Assembly (NCBI RefSeq): GCF_900996235.1
Contig: NZ_CAAJGM010000274.1
Location: 1-64,000, forward strand
Direction: 5' to 3'
Source of the DNA: Paraburkholderia sp. BCC1885
Lineage (GTDB): Bacteria > Pseudomonadota > Gammaproteobacteria > Burkholderiales > Burkholderiaceae
Length of the DNA: 64,000 nucleotides
Part shown: in pieces, positions 57,736 through 64,000 of the stretch
Position numbering within the stretch: the stretch's first letter is position 1
How the letters are laid out: the number at the start of each line of letters is the position of its first letter
The notes under the pieces: generated by a model
What the model saw: the letters and a program-made list of their open reading frames with translations, nothing else
What the model was told of the DNA's origin: nothing
The model's database searches: none
Program-made: the position numbers and the translations under genes

Positions 57736-58824
57736 ATGGAAGAGGACGACATCGTCGCCGCATGGTCCGAACGCATCCGTTCGGCCACCGCCGAAGGCCG
57801 CCCGCTACGCATTCGCGGCGGGGGCACCAAGGACTGGTACGGGCAGACGCTGGAGGGAGATATCCTCGACACGCGCGCGCATCGCGGCATCATCGCCTAC
57901 GACCCGGCCGAGCTCGTCATTACCGCGCGGGCTGGCACGCCGCTGCTGGAAATCGAGGCGGCGCTGGCCGACCACGCCCAGATGCTGGCCTTCGAGCCGC
58001 CGCATTTCGGGCCCAGCGCCACCTTCGGCGGCTGCATCGCGGCGGGCATCGCCGGGCCGCGCCGGCCGGCCGCGGGCGCCGCGCGCGACTTTGTGCTCGG
58101 CGCGGTCCTGATGAACGGCCAGGGCCAGGTGCTGCATTTCGGCGGCCAGGTGGTGAAAAATGTGGCGGGTTACGACGTCTCGCGGCTGTTGGCCGGGTCG
58201 CTCGGCACCCTTGGGCTGATCCTGGAGCTGTCGGTGAAGGTGCTGCCGTTCCCGAAGGCCGAAGCCACGCTCAAATTCGACATGAACGGCACTGACGCAG
58301 TCCGCAAGCTCAACGAATGGGGCGGCCGTCCGCTGCCCATCACGGCGAGCGCGTGGCGTCACGGCACGCTGGCGGTGCGCCTCGGCGGCGCCGAAGCGGC
58401 CGTCAAATCGGCGCGCTCGGCGCTCGGCGGCGAGGTGGTGGACGCCGTCGAAGCCGAGCGGTTCTGGGCCGGCCTGCGCGAACAGACCGACCCGTTCTTT
58501 GCCGGCATCGGACCCAGGACCGCCTTGTGGCGCCTGGCGCTGCCGTCGATCACCGAACCGCTGTCACTGCCGGGCGCCCAGTTGATGGAATGGGGCGGCG
58601 GCCAGCGCTGGTGGATCACCGACACCGACGCGCAAACCGTGCGCATCAGCGCCAAGCAGGCCGGCGGCCATGCCACCATCTTCCGCACCGGCCAGGGCTA
58701 TGACCGCAGCGCCGGTGTGTTTACACCCTTGCCCGCCCCGCTGATGAAAATCCATCGCGGCCTGAAGGCCGCTTTCGACCCCGCCCGCATCTTCAATCGC
58801 GGCCGGCTCTACCCCGACTTCTGA
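57736..58824 (+). CDS. glcE: Glycolate oxidase subunit GlcE
   Basis: GlcE is the second FAD-binding subunit of glycolate oxidase. ATG 57736 starts M-E-E-D-D-I-V-A-A-W; an earlier in-frame start lacks homology. 362 aa (E. coli 350). The FAD_binding_4 fold shows I-R-G-G-G-T-K-D-W-Y-G, L-A-F-E-P-P-H-F-G, A-T-F-G-G-C-I-A-A-G-I-A-G-P-R-R-P and V-K-N-V-A-G-Y-D-V-S-R. The C-terminus F-N-R-G-R-L-Y-P-D-F is diagnostic. It is eight bases from glcF. Confidence 0.94.
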   Translation: MEEDDIVAAWSERIRSATAEGRPLRIRGGGTKDWYGQTLEGDILDTRAHRGIIAYDPAELVITARAGTPLLEIEAALADHAQMLAFEPPHFGPSATFGGCIAAGIAGPRRPAAGAARDFVLGAVLMNGQGQVLHFGGQVVKNVAGYDVSRLLAGSLGTLGLILELSVKVLPFPKAEATLKFDMNGTDAVRKLNEWGGRPLPITASAWRHGTLAVRLGGAEAAVKSARSALGGEVVDAVEAERFWAGLREQTDPFFAGIGPRTALWRLALPSITEPLSLPGAQLMEWGGGQRWWITDTDAQTVRISAKQAGGHATIFRTGQGYDRSAGVFTPLPAPLMKIHRGLKAAFDPARIFNRGRLYPDF

Positions 58825-58832
58825 GCGGCGCG

Positions 58833-60059
58833 ATGCAAACCAATCTCGCGGAATTCATTCGCCACAGCGCCGATGGCGCCGAAGCCGAAGCCATCCTGCG
58901 CAAATGCGTGCACTGCGGCTTCTGCACCGCCACCTGCCCGACCTATCAGTTGCTCGGCGACGAGCTCGACGGGCCGCGCGGGCGCATCTACCTGATCAAG
59001 CAGATGGTCGAAGGCGCGGAGGTGACTCGCAGCACCCAGGTGCATCTGGACCGCTGCCTGACCTGCCGCAATTGCGAAACCACCTGCCCGTCAGGCGTGC
59101 AGTACGGGCGGCTGGTGGAAATCGGCCGCAAGATCACCGAGGAGACGGTGACCCGTCCGCTCGGCCAACGGTTGCTGCGGCGCCTGCTCGCGAGCTTCGT
59201 GCCGAACAGCGCGCTGTTCACGCCGGCCATGCGCCTCGGCCAGCACGTGCGCGCATTCCTGCCGAAGAAACTGCGCGACAAGGTGCCGGCCCGCCAGCGC
59301 CCGCTCGAATGGCCCACCGCAAAACACGAGCGCAAGATGCTGATGCTGGCCGGTTGCGTGCAGCCTTCGATGATGCCGAACGTCAACGTGGCCACCGCAC
59401 GTGTCCTGGACAAGCTCGGCGTCGAGACGGTGATCGCCTCCGAGGCCGGCTGCTGCGGCGCGATCCGGCTGCATCTGGGCTATAACGACGAGGCGCTCGA
59501 CGACATCCGCGCCAATATCGACGCCTGGTGGCCGTATGTCGAACAGGGCGTGGAAGCGATCGTGATGAATGCGTCGGGCTGCGGCGCGACGGTCAAGGAA
59601 TACGCGCATCTGCTGCGCGACGATCCGAAATACGCGCAGAAGGCGCAACGCATCGTCGAACTGACGCGCGATATCTCCGAGATTCTGCCGGAGTTCGAAG
59701 AAGCGCTGGTTGCCGTGGCACGCCGCCGCGCCGTCCATACCGTGGCGTTCCACCCGCCCTGCACGCTGCAGCATGGCCAGCAGTTGCGCGGCAAGGTCGA
59801 ACACGTTTTGACCGCGCTCGGCATCGAAGTGCGCCTGCCCGCCGACAGCCATCTGTGCTGCGGCTCGGCCGGCACCTATTCGCTGACCCAGCCCGCGCTC
59901 TCTTATGCGCTGCGCGACCAGAAGCTCGAGAAGCTCAAGGAGCAGGAACCGCAGGTCATCGTCTCGGCAAACGTCGGCTGCATTGCGCATCTGCAAAGCG
60001 GCACGGCGACGCCGGTGGCCCATTGGATCGAACTCGTCGAACATATGTTGTCCGCGTGA
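58833..60059 (+). CDS. glcF: Glycolate oxidase iron-sulfur subunit GlcF
   Basis: GlcF carries electrons from GlcDE to quinone. 408 aa (E. coli 407). Two [4Fe-4S] motifs occur: C-V-H-C-G-F-C-T-A-T-C-P and C-L-T-C-R-N-C-E-T-T-C-P, followed by two CCG-type domains (G-C-V-Q-P-S-M with E-A-G-C-C-G-A; H-P-P-C-T-L-Q-H and L-C-C-G-S-A-G-T-Y). It is co-transcribed with glcE. No GlcC regulator, glcG or glcB is in the window. Confidence 0.95.
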   Translation: MQTNLAEFIRHSADGAEAEAILRKCVHCGFCTATCPTYQLLGDELDGPRGRIYLIKQMVEGAEVTRSTQVHLDRCLTCRNCETTCPSGVQYGRLVEIGRKITEETVTRPLGQRLLRRLLASFVPNSALFTPAMRLGQHVRAFLPKKLRDKVPARQRPLEWPTAKHERKMLMLAGCVQPSMMPNVNVATARVLDKLGVETVIASEAGCCGAIRLHLGYNDEALDDIRANIDAWWPYVEQGVEAIVMNASGCGATVKEYAHLLRDDPKYAQKAQRIVELTRDISEILPEFEEALVAVARRRAVHTVAFHPPCTLQHGQQLRGKVEHVLTALGIEVRLPADSHLCCGSAGTYSLTQPALSYALRDQKLEKLKEQEPQVIVSANVGCIAHLQSGTATPVAHWIELVEHMLSA

Positions 60060-60130
60060 TGGATGAGGTTGCGCAGCGGGGGTCCGTATAATCGGATCCA
60101 TCGCCCTGTGCAGCTTTCCTCCGACGTCTC

Positions 60131-60829
60131 ATGCCCGATCTCGAACACAACCTCCACGCGGTTTCTGAGCGCATCGCGCTCGCCACGCAGCTTGCCGGGC
60201 GCGACCCGCGCTCGATCACCCTGCTCGCGGTTTCGAAGACTTTTCCCGCCGAAGACGTGCGCGCCGCGCATGCGGCCGGTCAGCTTGGATTCGGCGAGAA
60301 CTACGTGCAGGAATCGTTGACGAAAATCGCGGCGCTGGCCGATCTGCGCGCCTCGCTCGAATGGCATTTCATCGGGCCGCTGCAATCGAACAAAACGCGT
60401 CCGGTGGCGGAAAATTTCGACTGGGTGCATTCGGTCGACCGCCTGAAGATCGCGCAACGGCTTGCCGAGCAGCGTCCGGCGCATCTGCCACCGCTCAATG
60501 TGTGCCTGCAGGTGAACGTGAGTGGCGAGGCATCGAAGGCGGGTGTGACGCCGGCCGAGGCGGCCGAGGTGGCGCAGGCGATCGCGGCGCTGCCGCAACT
60601 GCGTCTGCGCGGGCTGATGTCGATTCCCGAGCCGGCCGAAACCATCGAGGAACAACGCGGGCCGCATCGAAAGCTGCGCGAACTGTTCGAGCAACTGCGC
60701 GCCGCCGGACTCGACCTCGATACGCTCTCGATGGGCATGTCGGGCGATCTCGAAGCCGCGGTGCTCGAAGGCGCGACGATCGTGCGCGTCGGCACGGCGA
60801 TTTTCGGCGCCCGCGACTACTCCAACTGA
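60131..60829 (+). CDS. yggS: PLP homeostasis protein YggS
   Basis: The YggS/PROSC family binds pyridoxal-phosphate and balances vitamin B6 and amino-acid pools, with no known catalytic activity. The 232-aa product has the PLP lysine in L-L-A-V-S-K-T-F-P, F-G-E-N-Y-V-Q-E, W-H-F-I-G-P-L-Q-S-N-K and L-S-M-G-M-S-G-D-L. It lies 16 bp before proC, the widespread yggS-proC pair. Confidence 0.94.
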   Translation: MPDLEHNLHAVSERIALATQLAGRDPRSITLLAVSKTFPAEDVRAAHAAGQLGFGENYVQESLTKIAALADLRASLEWHFIGPLQSNKTRPVAENFDWVHSVDRLKIAQRLAEQRPAHLPPLNVCLQVNVSGEASKAGVTPAEAAEVAQAIAALPQLRLRGLMSIPEPAETIEEQRGPHRKLRELFEQLRAAGLDLDTLSMGMSGDLEAAVLEGATIVRVGTAIFGARDYSN

Positions 60830-60845
60830 CCTTCCCCGGAACATC

Positions 60846-61661
60846 ATGAAAATTGCCTTCATCGGCGGCGGCAACATGGCCGCTGCAATCATCGGCGGTC
60901 TGATCAAGCATGGCGTCGCGCCCGCTGACCTGTACGCGATCGATCCCAACGAAGACGCCCGCAAGCGCAACGAGCGGCAATTCGGCATTCGCACGGGCGC
61001 CGGCGCGGACGCCGCGCTCGCGCCGTTCGACGCCATCGTGCTGGCCGTGAAGCCGCAGATTCTCAAGACCGTAGCGGAAGGACTGGCGCCGCATCTGGGC
61101 GAGAGGCAGGTGGTCATCAGCATCGTCGCCGGCATTCGCAGCGCCGACCTGTCGCGCTGGCTCGACGGCCATCGGCGCATCGTGCGCGTGATGCCGAATA
61201 CGCCCGCGCTGATCGGCATGGGCGTGGCGGGTCTGACGGCCACCGGCAGTGTCGACGCCGCCGACCGGGCGCTCGCCGCCGAGGTGCTGGGCGCCGTGGG
61301 CGAGACGGTGTGGTTCGACGACGAGGCGAAGATCGACGCCGTGACCGCCATTTCAGGAAGCGGCCCGGCCTACGTGTTTTACTTCATCGAGGCGCTACAG
61401 GAAGCCGCGCGCCAACTCGGCATGGACAAGGCCCAGGGCCGCGCGCTGGCTGTCGCCACCTTCACCGGCGCGGCTCAACTGGCGGCGCAATCCGACGAGC
61501 CACCAGGCGTGTTGCGCGAACGGGTGACATCGAAGGGCGGCACGACGGCGGCGGCACTGGCCTCGTTCGACGCAAGCGGCATCAAGGATGCGATCGTGCG
61601 CGGCGTGCTGGCCGCCGATGCCCGCGCGAAGGAAATGGGCGACGAGTTCGGCAAGCAATAA
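60846..61661 (+). CDS. proC: Pyrroline-5-carboxylate reductase
   Basis: ProC reduces P5C to proline using NAD(P)H. The 271-aa product has the Rossmann motif F-I-G-G-G-N-M-A-A-A-I, V-L-A-V-K-P-Q, R-V-M-P-N-T-P-A-L-I-G-M-G and S-G-S-G-P-A-Y-V-F. Convergent with ubiA; 14 bp separate the stops. Confidence 0.96.
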   Translation: MKIAFIGGGNMAAAIIGGLIKHGVAPADLYAIDPNEDARKRNERQFGIRTGAGADAALAPFDAIVLAVKPQILKTVAEGLAPHLGERQVVISIVAGIRSADLSRWLDGHRRIVRVMPNTPALIGMGVAGLTATGSVDAADRALAAEVLGAVGETVWFDDEAKIDAVTAISGSGPAYVFYFIEALQEAARQLGMDKAQGRALAVATFTGAAQLAAQSDEPPGVLRERVTSKGGTTAAALASFDASGIKDAIVRGVLAADARAKEMGDEFGKQ

Positions 61662-61675
61662 GGCGCGCGGCAGCC

Positions 61676-62539
61676 TCAGAAGGACGCGGCCGCGTAATGC
61701 GCCGCGATCCCCGCGAATAGCGCCCCGCCGAGCCAGTTGTTATGCCGGAAGGCGGCGAAGCAGGACATGCGCTCGCGATGGCGGATCAGCGTGTAGTGGT
61801 AAATCGCGCAACCCGCGGCCGCGGCCCAGCCGAGCCAGTACAGCGGGCCAAAGCCGAGCGTCAGGCCAATGCGGATATAGATGCCGAGCGTGAACGCGTA
61901 GCACAGCATGATCGCGAAGACGTCGTAACGGCCGAAGGTCAGCGCCGAAGTACGGATGCCGATCTTGATGTCGTCGTCGCGGTCGACCATCGCGTATTCA
62001 GTGTCGTATGCCACCGACCAGAACACGTTAGCGAGCAGCATCAGCCACGCGAGCATCGGCACGTGGCCCTGCACGGCGGCGAAGGCCATCGGAATGCCAA
62101 AGCCGAACGCAATGCCGAGATACGCCTGCGGAATCGCGAAGAACCGCTTGGTGAACGGATACGAACCCGCCACGAACAGCGCCGCCACCGAGAGCTCTTT
62201 CGTCAGCGTATTGAGCGGCAAAATTAGCAGAAACGACACCAGCGCGAGCACTCCGGCGAGCGCCAGCGCTTCCCACGCCTTGATCTTGCCCGAGGTAAGC
62301 GGCCGGTTTTCGGTGCGCTTCACGTAACGGTCGAAATCGCGGTCGGCGTAATCGTTGATGGCACAGCCGGCCGAGCGCATCAGGATCGTGCCCAGCGCGA
62401 AGATCACCAGCAGCGACAGCGACGGACGCCCGTCCGACGCAATCCACAACGCGTTAAGCGTCGGCCACAGCAGCAGCAGGCTGCCGATCGGCTTGTCCAT
62501 GCGGACGAGGCGCAGATACAGGGGGAGTCGGGCGAACAT
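61676..62539 (-). CDS. ubiA: 4-hydroxybenzoate octaprenyltransferase
   Basis: UbiA prenylates 4-hydroxybenzoate in ubiquinone synthesis at the inner membrane. 287 aa with about eight helices. The two aspartate motifs that hold the prenyl-diphosphate Mg are N-D-Y-A-D-R-D-F-D and D-T-E-Y-A-M-V-D-R-D-D-D. P-I-G-S-L-L-L-L-W-P-T at the start is typical. Confidence 0.95.
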   Translation of the reverse strand: MFARLPLYLRLVRMDKPIGSLLLLWPTLNALWIASDGRPSLSLLVIFALGTILMRSAGCAINDYADRDFDRYVKRTENRPLTSGKIKAWEALALAGVLALVSFLLILPLNTLTKELSVAALFVAGSYPFTKRFFAIPQAYLGIAFGFGIPMAFAAVQGHVPMLAWLMLLANVFWSVAYDTEYAMVDRDDDIKIGIRTSALTFGRYDVFAIMLCYAFTLGIYIRIGLTLGFGPLYWLGWAAAAGCAIYHYTLIRHRERMSCFAAFRHNNWLGGALFAGIAAHYAAASF

Positions 62540-62664
62540 GGGCGGGCGTTGTCGAGTGCGGGCAGTGGCGACATTTTAAGGTATGTGCGCGACCCGGGCG
62601 GCACAAGCGCGCAGCGCGGCGGTGGCTTGCAGATGCAGCGCGGCGGTCAACAACCCGCGCCCAC

Positions 62665-62689
62665 AAAAAAGCCTCCCGTTCAGGGAGGC
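62665..62689 (-). terminator. Rho-independent terminator of the first dps gene
   Basis: On the minus strand, gcctccc (62683-62689) pairs with gggaggc (62671-62677) across a 5-base loop, followed by six T (62665-62670), 31 bases after the dps stop. Confidence 0.88.
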
Positions 62690-62720
62690 CTCGTGCATCA
62701 GCCATTCCTGCGGCAACCGC

Positions 62721-63209
62721 TTACGCCAGCATCGAACGCAGCATCCATGCGGTCTTTTCGTGGATCTGCATGCGTTGCGTCAGCAGGTCGGCGGTCGGTT
62801 CGTCGTTAGCGGCTTCCGTGGCCGGGAAAATGCCGCGCGCGGTGCGCACCACGGCTTCCTGACCTTCCACCAGCTGGCGAATCATTTCTTCTGCAGCCGG
62901 CACGCCGTCCGCTTCCGGGATCGACGACAGCTTCGCAAACTCCTTGTAGCTGCCCGGTGCATGCACGCCCAGCGCACGGATGCGTTCGGCGATCGAATCG
63001 ACGGCCAGCGCCAGTTCGTTGTACTGCGTCTCGAACATCAGGTGCAGCGTGTTGAACATCGGCCCCGTGACGTTCCAGTGGAAGTTGTGCGTTTTCAGAT
63101 ACAGCGTGTACGTGTCGGCGAGCAGATGCGACAGGCCGTCGGCAATCTTCTTGCGGTCTTTGTCGCTGATACCGATATTGACGTGTTGCACGGTTTCTTT
63201 CTTGGCCAT
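62721..63209 (-). CDS. dps: Dps-family ferritin-like protein, first copy, 162 aa
   Basis: Dps proteins store iron using H2O2 and shield DNA. ATG 63209 (M-A-K-K-E-T-V-Q-H) follows AAAGGAG; the longer open frame is not supported. The ferroxidase region is L-Y-L-K-T-H-N-F-H-W-N-V-T-G-P (about 38-52) and the F-E-T-Q-Y-N-E-L-A segment with D-S-I-A-E-R-I-R. The basic N-terminus resembles the DNA-binding tail of E. coli Dps. Own terminator downstream. Confidence 0.93.
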   Translation of the reverse strand: MAKKETVQHVNIGISDKDRKKIADGLSHLLADTYTLYLKTHNFHWNVTGPMFNTLHLMFETQYNELALAVDSIAERIRALGVHAPGSYKEFAKLSSIPEADGVPAAEEMIRQLVEGQEAVVRTARGIFPATEAANDEPTADLLTQRMQIHEKTAWMLRSMLA

Positions 63210-63427
63210 GACGACTCCTTTAAGAGTGATGCGAAGCGGCAGGCGGACCATGACGCGCGCATAACGCACGGCATGAATCCGCGAATGTCCGCCAGTTTAT
63301 CGTACAAACACGCAAACTTTGTGCGGCAGCCAGCCGCAAACCGCATAGCACCCCGACGTCGTGGGAGCGTCGACAACCTCAAACCGGCGCGCGCATCTTG
63401 CGCCGCCGCGCAGCACCTCTCACCACG

Positions 63428-63913
63428 CTACTTCGCGTAGTTGTGGGCTTCGACCTTCCACAGATAATCGTCGACTGCGCGCGAAATCTCCGTGAACAGA
63501 TCGGACGTCGCCGGATCGCCCGCCTCACCCGACTTGTCGATTGCCTCGAGCATCTGCTGCCCGTATGCGGCCAGCACGGTCGCGATCTGGCGCACGTGGT
63601 CCGCGCCATCCTGCAAGTCGAGCGGATAGGCATCGATCGACGTTTTTGCCGCCACCTGCTGCACCCGGCCATCGGCCGTGCCACCGAGTGCGACCAGGCG
63701 CTCGGCGCTCAGGTCAGCCCATTCGATAGCGGCCGTGTGAAGCTCGTCGAACAGCAGATGCAGCGCGATAAAATTCGGACCTTTCACGTTCCAATGCGCC
63801 TGCTTGGCTTGCCGCTGCACGTCGATTGCGGTGACGAGCGATTGAGCCAGCAGATCGACCGACGTGCGCCGGATCGTTTCCGGCAGCGCGTTGCGGGTAG
63901 GGTGAAGCGACAT
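63428..63913 (-). CDS. Dps-family ferritin-like protein, second copy, 161 aa
   Basis: A second Dps paralogue, 218 bp upstream of the first and on the same strand. ATG 63913 has a GGAGG site. The ferroxidase motifs are A-K-Q-A-H-W-N-V-K-G-P-N-F and F-D-E-L-H-T-A-A-I-E-W-A-D-L-S-A-E-R. The sequences differ widely, and this copy has a shorter, Thr/Pro-rich N-terminus (H-P-T-R-N-A-L-P) lacking the Lys-rich tail, so its DNA binding may differ. The 87 bases beyond the gene hold its promoter region; no consensus is evident. Confidence 0.92.
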   Translation of the reverse strand: MSLHPTRNALPETIRRTSVDLLAQSLVTAIDVQRQAKQAHWNVKGPNFIALHLLFDELHTAAIEWADLSAERLVALGGTADGRVQQVAAKTSIDAYPLDLQDGADHVRQIATVLAAYGQQMLEAIDKSGEAGDPATSDLFTEISRAVDDYLWKVEAHNYAK

Positions 63914-64000
63914 GACAACCTCCGTATGAAAACCCAGGCGTAACGCCGGCTGCGTGGACCCAATAGGGTCCGGCTGAGCCAGCGTCAGTGGCCCGAAAGA

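Overview
The window is GC-rich and reads like the chromosome of a Burkholderiaceae bacterium, most likely Paraburkholderia. The evidence is gene content and order: purM / AI-2E permease / hda / HAD phosphatase / pcnB / folK / dNK / panB, then dnaJ-dnaK-grpE-hslR-hemH-hrcA facing nadK-recN, then glnE / yhdP / nitrilase / tldD / aroG, and a glycolate-oxidase set glcDEF. The genus is an inference from family-level recognition, not a database match.

1-6,487 is the right end of an integrated genomic island. It holds the end of an IS66 transposase, a frameshifted IS256-type transposase, a 604-aa protein I cannot identify, relics of an ImmA/IrrE protease and an HTH antitoxin, an overlapping DUF4160/DUF2442 pair and an intact tyrosine recombinase. 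It ends at a 49-bp 3' fragment of a tRNA-Lys gene, so an intact tRNA-Lys should lie to the left, outside the window.

6,488-14,000 is more accessory DNA. It carries a two-gene AbiL-type (RloA ATPase + RloB) defence module, a dead phage integrase that has lost its catalytic tyrosine together with its small DUF4224 partner, a group of unrecognised small genes (one TPR-like, one membrane), an IS5-family transposase relic, and about 1.3 kb without a convincing gene.

14,000-64,000 is housekeeping chromosome. It covers stress and envelope genes (mscS, dedA), DNA repair and RNA modification (mutL, miaA, recN), purine, folate and pantothenate synthesis (purM, folK, pabB-pabC fusion, panB), the heat-shock set, NAD kinase, nitrogen control (glnE), an AsmA-like giant (yhdP), the tldD protease, the first step of aromatic amino-acid synthesis (DAHP synthase), a HigBA toxin-antitoxin pair, a cobalamin adenosyltransferase, a D-lactate/glycolate oxidation cluster, yggS-proC, ubiA and two dps genes.

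The most interesting signals lie between genes. (a) Upstream of the DAHP synthase gene is a complete transcription attenuator: a consensus promoter, a 22-codon leader peptide with seven consecutive aromatic codons (F-Y-F-Y-F-F-W), an antiterminator and a terminator. (b) A roughly 0.75-kb inverted-repeat element fills the gap between the convergent genes miaA and purM. (c) Two tandem hairpins before the AI-2E permease gene differ by a compensatory base-pair change. (d) Sigma-32-like promoters precede grpE and dnaK, with no CIRCE operator seen although hrcA is close by.
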